Assembly: GCF_040054535.1 (NCBI RefSeq)
Contig: NC_090784.1
Span: forward strand, 18,490,001 to 18,554,000
DNA: 64,000 nt
Reading direction: 5' to 3'
From: Antennarius striatus
Lineage: Eukaryota; Chordata; Actinopteri; Lophiiformes; Antennariidae
Made by a program: the position numbers and the translations under genes. Below the pieces are notes generated by a model. That model had not been told where the DNA came from and did no database searches. It saw only the letters and a program-made list of their open reading frames with translations. Positions 15,510 to 28,188 of the stretch are shown in pieces (the first letter of the stretch is position 1; each line of letters begins with the position of its first letter).

Positions 15510-15548
15510 TTCCTTTCCTTTCCTTTCCTTTTCTTTCCTTTCCTTTCC
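15510..15548. repeat. (TTTCC)n pentanucleotide repeat
   Basis: Seven to eight units of CTTTC, with one variant unit (TTTTC), in a pyrimidine-rich context. Confidence 0.85.
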
Positions 15549-15974
15549 ACCTCTCTCTCTCCTCATCTCTGAAGTGTGTGTAATCAGCCCAGCATTAATA
15601 CCTGCATTCCAACCACCTACAAGGAATGTCTCAACAATATAGCCCTGTTCAGGTGCAGAGACGGGAAGACCTCACTGAAAATCACATTATAAAGTGCTGC
15701 AGTGAGGAGTCCTGGGGCTGCAGCTATATATGAACTGCAGCACTCTCTGATTTCAGCTGCTCAACGCTGAGCGGTTACACTTGGGACTCATTCTGCTTCC
15801 AACTGTTTAGGCAAATTCATTAAAAAAAAAACAAAAAACCCGCATACTCACACATACTGTACGTGCAAAACAACATACCAGAGTATACTGGATACATCAA
15901 GTATAGCACTTGTTTCACAGATACTGCAGCTTTATCACTGAATAGTTTGAAGAGGCATCAAAAAAAAAGCTCCT

Positions 15975-16105
15975 CTTTGTTGTTTAATCAATCCAACATT
16001 CACACATAAAAGCCAAACATTTCCTCTGTCTGTAGGAATCTTTTCAACATTTTATAGCTCAAACAATTACTGACTAAGAATAATCAGTAATTGCAGCTCT
16101 TCTCC
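15975..16105. repeat. possible diverged teleost interspersed repeat with a perfect hairpin
   Basis: The segment holds a 10-bp inverted repeat (16064-16073 pairing with 16084-16093, CAATTACTGA and its complement, 10-bp loop). The neighbouring words (TTTTATAGCTCAAACAATTA, then TAATTGCAGC) recall an abundant fish repeat ending in similar AATTAATC-rich palindromes. The family match is from memory and the copy is diverged; the hairpin itself is directly visible. Confidence 0.35.
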
Positions 16106-16427
16106 AGAATAATAATTCCAGTTATTATTACCACAAAAACAACTCGTTGAACGTTTGACTTTATTTGTGCTACTTATTGCATTAAACATAGACTTTGGCC
16201 ATTTTGCGATATATTTAAACATGAAAAAACACCCTCATTAAAATGATGTATTGATTTTCAACCATAAGTAGAAGAGAGCCGATGAAAAGAATGACAGCAT
16301 GAAAGCTCCATCATCCTCCCTTCCTGCCTTCTCCCCTCCCACTGCTTGTCCCCCCTTTTGTCGGCCCTTATTATTGAACAAGTCCTCTCTGCCCCTGCCA
16401 TTAAACAACCCCACCCTCACACATGGC

Positions 16428-16430
<3 letters not shown>

Positions 16431-16459
<29 letters not shown>
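16431..16459. repeat. (AC)n microsatellite
   Basis: Perfect short AC tract about 105 bp left of the long GT tract at 16566. The two lie in opposite orientation and could pair as an inverted repeat. Confidence 0.93.
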
Positions 16460-16563
16460 ACACACACTCACACCAACAACACAGCACTGTGCACGCTCCC
16501 AAACTGCTAATTGACGCAGGGAGCCGGTATATCTTTCATGATTCTCCATGGAGACAAATCTTG

Positions 16564-16737
<174 letters not shown>

Positions 16738-18452
16738 TGTTAGTGTGATGTGAGTGGGGAACAGGATCAAAGGGGGTCGTCTTGGCTTGCTGTCCTGGAC
16801 CAGCTCAGCCTCTCTCACCACTCTGTGAGGCAGCCAGGAGAGGATGTGCAGCGTGTTCAGCTGACTTCTGCTCAATAGTCATTCAGCAGGGAATAATCAT
16901 TAACTAAATTTAGTCCTGCTTCTGAAACATAGCCACCAGGACAGAAAGCAAGGAGCAGTGGGGTTATAATTAATTTACCCCTTAATAACAACAGGCTAAA
17001 TCAGTTATGCACTCTGTAAGTCTAACATTATCCACACAATAACTATCCATCATGCTTGTTGTTCTGCAGATTGCAGACACATAATTGGGAATCATTTAGC
17101 TTGATGGAATCATAACTCGATTGAATGCAATTGATTTTGGATTAAATATTCATATAAAGCAAAAGCAGCCTTGTACTTTTTTTTTTCTTCCCGCAAGAGT
17201 GAATCAAATGCTATGAAACTTGATTCTCCATACCTTTAATGGAACAACAACAACAAAAACAAAAACAACACTTGAGATAAAGCTATGAAATTGCCAATAA
17301 AAACAAATGCGGGAAAAAAATGCTCAAGCTCTGTTCCTCCATTGCATGCAGCTTTATTGATCTTTGTATACCAGGTAGGAAGTGACTGTAAATCCGCTGA
17401 GCTTGATTTTTGTCATTAAAAAACACAATGATCCCCCACTGCTCAGAATCAACAGGGATTTTAGATATTATTAGAGAGCTCCACTGCTCATACTGTGATG
17501 AGTAGATGACACGTGGTTCAGGAGGATGCATGAATTTTGTATTAGTCCTTAGCAGGAATGAGAGAGAGACAGAGAAATGGTGGATGGAGGATGAAGTGAA
17601 GTTGGAAGAGGAAAGAACTCAGACAGAGAGAGATAAGATAAGAAAAACAAGATGATAAAAGTGATGATTCACAGAGCTGGGCATAAAGCAGGGCATGGTA
17701 AAGAGGCCGTCAAACCAATTCCAGGGAGAAATTTAACAACAGAGAAAAAAAAGACTTGCTTTGGAAAGTTTAAGAACAGGATGCGACTGGAGGAGAATAT
17801 TAACAGCCATGAAGTGCGGTAACTTTACTCCTCTGCTCTTTTCTTTCAAAGTCAAGTTCACACAAGCAGACGTGCAAAGGAAACTTCAGCGCTGTGGTCG
17901 TTGTTTTCAGGGGCTCAGGTAAGCGGAACCGCAATAAAACAAAGACGAGTTGTTCCCTCAGGCCAGCCTCCAACCTCGGAAGCCCTGAAAACTGACACTG
18001 GATTTGTGCGGTGATGAAACTCTGGCCTAGTGCTCAGGTAACGCAGGGAACCCCCTTTCCCAAATCATGCAGGCATGAAGTCAAAGCGAGCAGCCGGCAC
18101 ATATGAAGCAGTTGTTTCGTGACAGAAAAAAATGAAGTTCGCACTCTAACGCCTCCACAATCCCTCCTCTGCAATCTTCCTTCCCGGCATGAAGGATTAA
18201 TGTTCTCGCTCCCATCTCTCAGCTCCCCCTGGCCCAGTTAAAGCAGTAAAATCTCATTGTCAAACAGTGACCAGCCCCACAGGAGAGGTTAACCGCAGCT
18301 CCTTAACCATTAACTAGATTAAAGTCAGGAGAGGAGGCGCTGCTGGAATGTTATCCGACAGATGGAAAAAGGGAGATTGGACATGAAAAAGTGGCTTTAA
18401 AGAGAGAAAAGAAATCATTGTGGTTGGGGTTTACCTTTATGGCTGTGACTTG

Positions 18453-18472
18453 ACACACACACACACACACAC
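18453..18472. repeat. short (CA)n microsatellite
   Basis: About ten CA units. Confidence 0.9.
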
Positions 18473-19223
18473 ATTCCTACAGGTGAACACAGAACATTCA
18501 GCAGCCCCGTGAACTTTAAGTTACCCTCATCTCATGGTTATTGTAATGTGATACAGATAAAGGGAAGGAAAACCGTGATAGTTCTGAAGCCACTCCTTAG
18601 GAAGAAGTGAGACTTGTAGGGTCAGATGTATACTCCAGCATCTGTCCACAGGGTTCGGATTGTGTGAAGTGTTAACAATCATGCAGAGGAATTTTCTGAC
18701 ACGTCAAGTAAAAGCTGTAAAAATGACAGAATTAGACAACTTAAGTTGGGATTTACTCTCCCCTCTTCCCCAAGCGAGTATTTCAGGAAGACACGAGGCG
18801 GTAATGGAGCTCGAGTGTATGCATGTGTGTCTCCGTGGGTGCATGCGAAGGAGGAGGAGGGTGGTAGCGGCGACAGGGATTTTTTTCAAGGGGGTGAATT
18901 CAACAACTGCTGCTGAGGCAGCTGTTGGTGTCTGAAAGGCAACAGCTTGCAGAGCTCCCCCAGGACGCTCTGCCAGCCAACAATCAGATGGAGGGTTTAG
19001 GTTTGGAGGGGCGCAAGGGTTAGGATTTCTACTCCAGTGCCAGAAAAATGATCTCCTTGGCCATGGATCCAGGCTCTTCCACGACATTCCTCGTTCTTAA
19101 TTGGTATTCCTCAATCCTGACGTACTCCGCCTGTCTGATCCTCGCTGCTCGCCCTCGTCCCTTACAAAGACTGACTGATCAAAACAACTGGACAGAAGAC
19201 GACATCTATGAAGGCTATTTTTT

Positions 19224-19245
19224 GTGTGTGTGTGTGTGTGTGTGT
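19224..19245. repeat. short (GT)n microsatellite
   Basis: About eleven GT units. Confidence 0.9.
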
Positions 19246-19495
19246 CAGGGGCCCACCATCAATTATTCATTTCTGTTATGACACACCAGATATAAAATAA
19301 TAAAAGCCTTTGCTACTGTTTTGTTTTGTTTTTTAATTTTTTACTCCAAACACAGCGACAAATAAAGGATCTCGTACATATCTTACCATTAAACTCTCCT
19401 CCAAAAATGGACTGCCAGCACTTTTAACCTCATCTCCCGAAAGAGCTTTGTGAATTTTCAATTTTGCTCCAAACCTCCCTCCCCCCAGCTTCCCC

Positions 19496-19520
19496 ACCAC
19501 CACCACCACCACCACCACCT
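19496..19520. repeat. (CCA)n trinucleotide repeat
   Basis: Eight perfect ACC/CCA units in a C-rich context. No reading frame of a recognisable gene uses it. Confidence 0.9.
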
Positions 19521-20778
19521 CCTCCACCGTCGCTTACGCAGATGAGGAGACAAGGACACCTATTTTCAAGGCTGCATTTGAAATTACCCATCATCAACGT
19601 CTTCCTCCCCTGAGATAAGAATAACAAGACCGCACAGAGGCAACACAATAGTGAGCAGTAATCATCTATCATCCCATCCCTTCATCTCTTCCTCTGTCCG
19701 TCCCTTCCACGCTGCTTACTTCCTTCCTTTCCTAAAACTCCCTTTAATCACAACACAGCATCCTTCAAGCAACAGGCTGAAATATAACACCTCCTATTAA
19801 CATCTTTTTTTAACAATAACTTTCTTAAAAAATTTTTTACTCAATATTCATAATTATTATGTATTTTTCAAAACTTCAAATCTGGAGTCAAACAGAAATG
19901 GAGAGAAACACAGTGGCTCTACACGGAGAAGGAGGATGGTCATTCCTATTTTAAAATCTCAAATAGAAGCCATAAATCTGCCAAGGGATGACTCTAGGGA
20001 AGGGCGTAAGAACAGCAAACAGAGCCAGTTCCCACTAAAACACAGCTTTTCTTTTTTTTTTTTTTCTAAAAGCAACCAAATAGAAACAGAAACGGAAGCT
20101 AAGCAAAGGAAATTAAAGGAACAGAAACATAGCCAGTCTGGAAAAACACACCTTTGTTTCTGGGAACCTGTGGAAAAGGTGTGTGTAATCATAGCTCTGG
20201 CTGCTGCTCTTTTGAAGACTGATAAAACGATGAAAAAGCAGGGGGATAAACTTTTATCTCTGATGATCCGAGACGTTCTTAATAACCAACTACAAAACAG
20301 GATTAAGCCGGACCATTTTGGGTATCGTCAACAATAGAGTGCCGTCAACTTTAATTTGTTTTTTCATTGCAGATAATAAAAGTATGTGAAGGGTTGATGA
20401 GCTCATATGTTCCTCTCAGAGCTCATTGATTGCTAAAAAAACTTGACACAAGTCGCCCCTTAAATTTATCTGACTAATGTTTAACCAGTGTCCCTTCTTT
20501 TTTTACGGTCGAGTGAAACCAAGTCAAACCAGAAGAATGCAGCCCGGCTTTGCACCTATTAGCACTACCTCTGGACGGTAACATGGGAGATGCATTGTGG
20601 CTGCTTGTTTGTACGTGGATTACTGCCATTGACTTGTGGTGAGAGGGGGTTTTAAAGGCAGGGAAGGTAGCTCTTATCCATAGAAGCTGAGGTGCTGACA
20701 AACAAACACACACATTACAGTACGAGCTTCAACGTGTCTGGTGGAATGCTGCTAATTCCATCCCAGCGCTCTCCTCCG

Positions 20779-20814
20779 TTATTGTCTCTCTCTCTCTCAC
20801 ACACACACACACAT

Positions 20815-20859
<45 letters not shown>
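20779..20859. repeat. compound (TC)n-(AC)n microsatellite
   Basis: A short TCTC run passes into AC repeats with TG and AA interruptions. Confidence 0.92.
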
Positions 20860-22856
20860 AATCACCTCTATAACTACAGGCCAACCATTCCAAGACCCAC
20901 GCCCCCAAGGGGAATGAATGAAAGGAGGCAAACGCGGACTTGTTCACCTAAAGCAGCCACTATCAATCTGCCACTCATGATTATGCAAGCTTCAAGGTTT
21001 CCAGTGTTGCAATATATGGAATATATGCATTCATCATGTAGAAGTGTGAGCTTATCACCCCTGTGCATGCCAAAACACATCAGTGTGTTAGTGCAAAAAA
21101 AAAGAAGAAAAGAAAACTAACATCAACTGTCCCAGGACAGTTGCACAAAGAAGTCCCCAGGGTTTTATCTCCTCTTGGCTAAATGACTCTTTTTCCAGGC
21201 TAATACCATAATAATTACACATGGCTGCAGGGGGTTACCGTTTGATGCTGTGCTAGGAGGAGGAGAGAGAAATTAAAAGTGAGGAAATGACTGTGGGAAT
21301 TAAGGAGGAGATAGACAAAGAGCCTGATGCTATGTGTCAGACTTTAACACCTTGAACTCAGCTGATGCTTGTCAAAATGATTCTTTCCAGCCGTCAGCGG
21401 CTGCTTTGGAGTCTCTAAAGTTTAGTTTAATGACACTTGTACTTATTACTCTTCCAAGACTTCCAAAACAACAGGTCTGACAGATTGAAAAAGCTAAAAC
21501 TAGGGACGGAAAGTCATGCTTTGATTCTGTAATTTTCCTACTTTATGTGTCTTTAGAATCTCAAGCCACATAAGGTTTTAAGGTTGCAGCAAAATCCCTT
21601 TCCAGGCTGTGGTTCTGATACTGTCAAACTGAAGACAGCTGAATGAAATTGAATGGAATGAAGCTGCATTTCACCATGTTTCTGCTGTTGTTGCCTGTGC
21701 TACCATGGGAAAAGCATTGGTATCTCTGGAGCGTGGAGCAGGAGCCATTCACTAACATGTCTGGGTGAGCGAGTCAAGGGGTCAACCCTATGGGCACAGG
21801 CATGCCGAGCACCTTGGGGCACCGCATATCTTTGCATCACAACTACATGCATTGAGTGGATCCACATCTGGGCGTTACATGTCCTCTGGCTGTATTTTGG
21901 AGCACCTGGAGCTCAGAAGTGTAATAGGTTGAAATTGCTATGATTAGAGCAAACTATGCAAATGAGGAATACAGAGACTGACTTCAGCAAAAGATGGATT
22001 TGGGGTGATCAACATATGTCCCAAAAATTTCAATAACGCCTGTCCTGGGGTCAGATTTCTGACGCCACAGGGGTAAGGAAGAACGAAGGGGGGGAGGATT
22101 GCCCTGGAGATGAACCTTTAAATCAATGTGCCACGGCTGTACAGAGGGTGGTGTGATCTATACTGTGTCCAACAATTACAGGACACTTTTTTTTCTTTAC
22201 TAGGCACCTGTTAAAAGGCTCCACTCAGGCCGGAGCAGACAGCAAAGCACAACTGTCTCCAGGAGAGAAGGGAGGGAGGGGGGGCAGTTGTAAATGGAGA
22301 GCTGGAGAATGGAGTGGAGTGAAGAGGAGAGAGAATCCAAACCAGGTAAACGTGAAAATGGTAAATTCAGAATCAAATACATGTTTGTAGTTTAAAAAAA
22401 AAAAAAAAACAAGATTCAAGCGAAGAACAGATGATAAAGATCTGACAGAAAAAGGGAGAAGGATGGGCAGGGGGGGGGGGGGTTGCCCAGCACCGCCCTC
22501 AGTCTCATCCTGCTTCAAAGGACTATCTGACCGCACAGATGAAGAACTGTATTATGCATTCAGAGCTGAGAAGGAAATATAGGGAGGTTTTCAACCAGCA
22601 TTAAGTACAGCTGTAATCTCACCAGCAGAGAGGATGCACCTATGGGATGGATAGTCAGTGGGAAAGCACGGGAGATAAACCTCCAGACGCAGGAGATCAA
22701 CAGTACACTTCATACACTTGTGGAGCGCGGAGGCAACTCCTCAAATAAATACACACTTGGGGTTTTTTTATTTTATTTGGGGCAGTAATCAAAAAAGTTT
22801 TCTTTGAAGAAGATCATATAAGTCAAGTTGGATTTAAATTGGCTTAGTCTCTCTGG

Positions 22857-22884
22857 TGGGGGTGGGGGGAGGGGAGGGGGTGAG
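22857..22884 (+). other. G-quadruplex-capable G-tract cluster
   Basis: Four or more runs of four to six G separated by single T or A bases on the plus strand. It lies about 760 bp downstream of the donor of the minus-strand signal-peptide exon, so the G-rich strand is the template strand of that gene's first intron. Confidence 0.6.
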
Positions 22885-23289
22885 GCGCGCAGCTCAGCCA
22901 AAGAGTCGCAAATCCTGTAGATCAGACATCAAAGCGCTGGAACCCTCACCCAACAGCCAGACACGACTGAGAGTGAAGGAGAGCATCAAAAGGAAATAAA
23001 GATTCTCATTTCTCAGTGTTTTTATTAAAGCCTACAAGTATTTAAGCATTTATCAAGCTGTTTATTAGAATACTGTAGTTCAATGGGGTCCCCCCCCCCC
23101 GGTTTATTGGGTAGTAGACTGGTTTTAGCGTGCCGCAGTCCGTGTGCACGAGGTGCACTCCAGTGCGGACATTAGAACCAGCACAAACCACCAAATTAAC
23201 CTCTAATACCGCCAGGTATTGGGGATAGAACATGTCGCAACAAGTCAGCTACAAACGAGCTTTCTGCTCAATTGAGACGCAACTAAAAC

Positions 23290-23960
23290 ACAACTTTTCC
23301 ATGTATTTTGAGATCCAGTCCAGTTTTCCACCTGCTACCGGCGAATTCTAGTTTGTTTGTGCAGCCGGTGTCACTTTCTCAAATATATAACCGATGACCT
23401 CTAAGCGTGACAAAGTGTGTGATCCGACAGAGGAACTTTTGACGGCGACATGTAGGCGACAGGCGGGTCCGCTCCGCGCTGAAGGCGGCGGACCTCACAA
23501 GTCTTCACTCAGCCAAAGCGTCAAGTAGACTTTTTTTTTTTTTGCAGCCTGGAGCCATGGAAAAACTCAGCGAGTCCTACATCCCATAGTTACGAGACAG
23601 GGGATGATTTAAGCACCGTGACGGAAAGTATCTGAGACTTACCTTGGAATGCCCACAACAGCAAGGTGCACAAAAACGACGCGCGTCCGAGTGATATCCC
23701 GCCCATGTCCGCTGTTCTAACTTTTCTTCAAGTAAAGAGTGTTGACTTTGTTTTTGGGTTTTTTTTGGTGGTGGTGGAGTGTGGAAATCTGGCAGCAGCT
23801 AGTCTTCTTTCTTCTTTCAATGCCCCAAAGCTTTCTGGATTTCTCTCCCCTCTCTCTCTCTTTCACTCCCTTCTCTCTCTGCCAGAGGAGCGCCTCTCTC
23901 TCCCTCACGCACACATACACACAGAAATCTGATGCTGGTGGTGGTCCTCTCGGTTGATAT
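23290..23960 (-). promoter_or_regulatory. candidate promoter/5' region of an unidentified minus-strand gene
   Basis: CpG dinucleotides are visibly more frequent at 23290-23720 than in the surrounding AT-rich DNA, for example around 23450-23500 and 23675-23690. A start codon with a signal peptide and a consensus donor sits inside it. No TATA box is evident upstream of the ATG, and the transcription start cannot be fixed from sequence alone. Confidence 0.4.
23643..23706 (-). CDS. first coding exon (signal peptide) of an unidentified secreted or membrane protein
   Basis: On the minus strand an ATG at 23706-23704 opens 21 codons and ends one base into codon 22 at a consensus donor (CAAG|GTAAGT; exon end 23643). 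The peptide begins MGGISLGRAS, followed by a hydrophobic core FLCTLLLWAF, which is a classical signal peptide. Splitting just after the signal peptide in phase 1 is typical of immunoglobulin-superfamily adhesion genes such as IgLON and CADM, many of which have very long first introns. No following exon is recognisable down to position 1, so the gene cannot be named. It is not the first exon of the cadm4 copy at the right end, because that gene runs toward lower coordinates and ends at 57326. Confidence 0.55.
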
Positions 23961-23989
23961 ATTTGCACAAAAGGTGACCCACCCCCCCT

Positions 23990-24076
23990 CCTCCTACCAA
24001 TACAACCCCCACCTCCTCCTCTCCTTCCTCCTCCTCCCCTCCTCTCTCTCTCTCTCTCCCTTTCTCCCTCTCTCGC
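23990..24076. repeat. polypyrimidine (CT/CCT-rich) tract
   Basis: Almost pure pyrimidines on the plus strand: CCTCCT units, then (CT)n, then CCCTTTCTCCCTCTCT. On the minus strand this is a polypurine tract lying upstream of the signal-peptide exon at 23643-23706. Confidence 0.85.
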
Positions 24077-24343
24077 CACCTGACATGCAGTGAAAAGAAG
24101 TGCTTGACTAATCGTGCGCGCATTTCTTTTAAAAGTGATTGTATCAAGAGGCTCTCTGACTCAGAGCAAGTCCAACAACATGCCAGCTTCCAGTTGTAGA
24201 GATGGACAAAATCCACTGACAAAGATTGTGTGAGTTCTAGAGGGTGCCCTGAACAGCTTTTTAATATTTTTTGTATTAAATGAATGACAAGGGAAACGCA
24301 TACCTTTAATTAAAGGTAACTGTAGTACAGAAAACTGATTATT

Positions 24344-24496
24344 ACAGTATTTTCCGCACTATAAGGCGCACCTAAACACCTTTAATTTTCTCAAAATCCA
24401 TCAGTGCACCTCATAATCCAGTACGCCTTATATGTGAAAACCGTTTTAAAATAGACCATTTATTGAAGGTGTGCCTTATAGTGCGGAAAATACTGT
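24344..24496. mobile_element. 153-bp MITE-like element with 30-bp terminal inverted repeats
   Basis: The left end (24344-24373, beginning ACAGTATTTTCCGCACTATA) is the reverse complement of the right end (24467-24496) with one mismatch in 30. The interior is AT-rich, has no coding capacity, and carries a third partial copy of the CGCCTTATA word near 24424. I see no clear target-site duplication, so the superfamily (hAT, Harbinger or other) cannot be assigned. It is a non-autonomous DNA transposon remnant by structure. Confidence 0.8.
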
Positions 24497-25730
24497 CAGT
24501 TGGTTATTTTTACTAAGATGCTAATTTACAATCGCATGAGAAACTATTTTCAACACAATAGCTAAAGAATAGCAAATTAATCCGACAAGCCAAAAGGTTT
24601 AGAACTCACCCCAGAACAGTCTGGTTGAAAAAAGAACCATGCTTCAGCAGACACATTTTTAGTCTGGGTGGACTTAACTTGAACCCCCACGCCCCCTCCC
24701 CCTAACTTGCATATGTCTCAAATAATGATTTTCATTCTCCAAGCACCTAGAGGCCATTTCTTTGGAGCAGGCTAAGCTGTCTGTCACTGACAGACATACC
24801 AATCATTCCTAGACATGTAATCCTTTTGGAATCAGTGTCGGTATTTATAAGGTATGGTTCAGAGTATTTGGGTAGGTACAGCTCAGATATAGTTATTATG
24901 AACGAATAAGTGTATATTGGCAATGCTATAATGCTAGTCTGTGTGCTTGGAATGGGTGTTGTTTGGACCTATGGACTTCATTTAGGTCAAATCCTTTAAG
25001 CGTACGAGCTGAGAATCATAAACAGATGGTTTTCAGTGTTATGAGTTGATTTAACGACGCCGTCTAATCTACTTGTCGTCTATGGAGACTGGTTGACTGT
25101 CGAGAAACGCTACGCAACCAGGTCACACTGCAGGTGATAACAGACGTGCATTCCTAACAAAGGTGGTCCAAAAGAGTTGGTTAATATTTTCTGAGGTCCT
25201 TTCAGTGAGGTGATACTTACAACCTGCTCCGATCCGGCACACCTAAAGTCACCCCCTGCCCTGTAGACGGGATCAGATATGTCACACACACAGTTGTCTT
25301 GGACATAAAGAACACACTGGCAGGAGTTTGTAGAAGCTGATTTAAGGGACAGGCAGCTAGTTTACTCTCACGCCATTTCATTTTCCGAATCCAAATCTAT
25401 TCTGAGCATTGACAGCCGGAGGAGAAAAGAGACTTTCTGTAGATTACTTCACATCAATAGACCCACTCATCCCTCATATCGACCCACTCATAATTCTCCC
25501 TCCATGTTGTAAAGAGATGAGATCCACTAACAAGTCTACTGTTCTGTGGCGAAGGACTGAACAAGGGGGTAACCCTTGTAGTGTCCTACAAAAGTCCTAC
25601 ATCATGCTGCATAGCTGTGGCTAATGCTGATGTAGCAGCGCATGGGGCGTTCTTACATAAGGTCTTGAGTCATTTAGGAGATGTGGCTGTGATTTACTGT
25701 ACAAGCTCATTACCTAATGGAGAAGAGACG

Positions 25731-25838
25731 AAAGGAGAGGAGAGGAGAGGAGAGGAGAGGAGAGGAGAGGAGAGGAGAGGAGAGGAGAGGAGAGGAGAGG
25801 AGAGGAGAGGAGAGGAGAGGAGAGGAGAGGAGAGGAGG
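25731..25838. repeat. (GGAGA)n pentanucleotide array
   Basis: Around 21 nearly perfect tandem GGAGA/AGGAG units forming about 108 bp of pure purine on the plus strand. The paired G runs could support triplex or two-tetrad quadruplex structures. Confidence 0.95.
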
Positions 25839-28152
25839 ATGTAAGACATTAAGGATCACGTGAGAAATAAAAACAGAAAACGAGAATGCATCCTTCCGGT
25901 CATTCCTCTACGTGAACTGAATAAACTGTATTCACTGAAATCAGTTGTTAATTACCTCAGTGGAAATAAAGATGGAGCCAGGGTGGGTTGGAGCATCAAC
26001 TGGGAGGTGGATCCGTCGTCAGCGGCGTTGGACAAGGGGAATCCCGAAATGACACGATTGTCACCCTTCCTCTGACAAACTGGGCTTTGTGTTGTTTGAC
26101 AGAATCCAAAGTGTGCACCATGAGCTCTAAGACTATTCATTTTGAACCTTATTCCCTATAATCTGCGTGGAAATTACACCTCTTCAGTTGTATTCTCACT
26201 GTGTAAAGAAGTGTAACCGTGCTATTATATGCTGGTGCGTACCGCACAACTTGTCAAATAAGAAAAACAAGCCACGCTCTATGTCTGGATACTTTTGTGC
26301 TGTTTGCCTTTAAAGAAAAGGTTTGATTCATCCATCATACAATTTATGCAGCTCATTGGGATCCAGGGGCAAAATAGACTAGTCTAAGCGAGGCAGCCCA
26401 GATAATCTTTCAAAATAGTATTCATTCTTTAGACAGGTAAGATTTAACTCTATGCTGGGATCTCCTTCCAAATGCACATTCCCAGAATACCTCCACAGGG
26501 AGACACACGAATGCCCAAAACCCTGCAAATAGCATCAGACCTACTCACAGCTTTTATCTCTGGAGGAACAGGGATAATACCAGTCTTGTGAATCAGTCAT
26601 TTTGTTCTTAAGATTTCAAGGTGTGGGGTTACAAATGGATCAGGATTATTTCGTTCAATTTTATCTTTATTCTTTTTTTCCACAGAATTATATTTGAAAA
26701 TTTATACCATTGCAGACGTCTCCTCAAACTGCCTGTTGATCCCACTTAGCATCACCACTTTTAATCACGGAGATACTTCATCTTCTTAACTTAGGGTCGC
26801 AACTGGGTTCCAGTCTGAAGAGGGAAATCCACCACTTTCCTGCTGAGTACTGTAGGAAGCTGCTTATGTTCCTCAGCTACTTTGCTCTAAACTGGTCGGA
26901 TTTTTGTGAATGTTCTGTGTCCTTGAAGGGATAAATAGTTGGCCCAGTCTTTCATAGCTAGGATGAAACTGATACATTGAACTTGAGCCACAACCATCAT
27001 CTGTCAGTCCAGAGGCACATTTCATAAAGCTTTTTAGCTAGATAATCTGACATTCTGGCAAAAGACAACCCTTCAACAACAAGGAAGAAAAAACAAATTT
27101 TTATGCATCTACAACCACAGGGCTGCAGCTCCTCCTGCCTCCAAATACAATCAAAAGTCACCTTGCACCAACCAAGCCTGAAGCACTGGGCATGAAAAAA
27201 AGCTGCAAGCTACAAATTCACCATCTGAGTTTGGATTTTTGCACTTGCCAATTTCCTGGACACAAAATAGAACCAAGACAGGAATTCAATTATGGATGCA
27301 AACTTTGCATAGATTGAAATAAGTAGCTAATTGTATTTGCTAGCATTGCTAGGCCCATGCTTTGGTCAGTGTGTTAGTAAAGGTATATATCATGACATCG
27401 TGTTGGGCTCAGGGTTCCTGTGTGTGCAAATGTGTGCATTTGAATAAGCCTACCGGGTTAAAGTAACTCTTTGGTGTTTGGTGTAATGTGTTCATGTGCT
27501 AGTCAAGTTTCACTACTTGATAAAAATACTTTCTATTTTTCAAACTTAAATAATGACTTCCTCTGCAGCCAGAAGCAGCTTTAAGCCTGGAAACAGACTT
27601 TGATCTGTGGGTTCCACTGAGTGATCATCAAAATTAGCACAATTTATCCATAGGGACATGTTACTGTTCATAGACCTAGATCTCTAAGCAGTTCTGGAAA
27701 ATTCAGGGGATCAAAAAACTTATTAAGAAACCTTATCTGGGAATAATCGTATAAAAACACCCCCCCCCCAAAAAAAAAAAAACCCCAAAAAACATGGCGG
27801 TACATTCGATGTCAAGATTTCTCTGGTTATAAGAAATGTTTGATATGTTGGTGCTGCTAAGACAAATGTTGGGAACAATTAAGAATTTGTTCTCTATGAA
27901 CTCTAAATGTCTGCAAATATGATGTCAGTTTATCCCTGAGGCCATGATTCTGCAGGGTTATCATACAACTCTATGGCTGCTGGAATACTGTAAAAATAAT
28001 AACCTGCATCAAAACCACTACCTCTGAGATTTTTTTTTTAGCATTATTAAGGTTCACAAATGAAATTGAGCAACTGTGCGACACTTATTCCTTACAGGCA
28101 AACTGTCACACCTTGCAAAATATATATCAAACACCCCCTTTCTCTCTCTCTC

Positions 28153-28188
28153 AAACACACACACACACACACACACAGACACACACCT
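28153..28188. repeat. (CA)n microsatellite
   Basis: CA tract preceded by (CT)n at 28139-28152, with one GA interruption. Confidence 0.92.
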
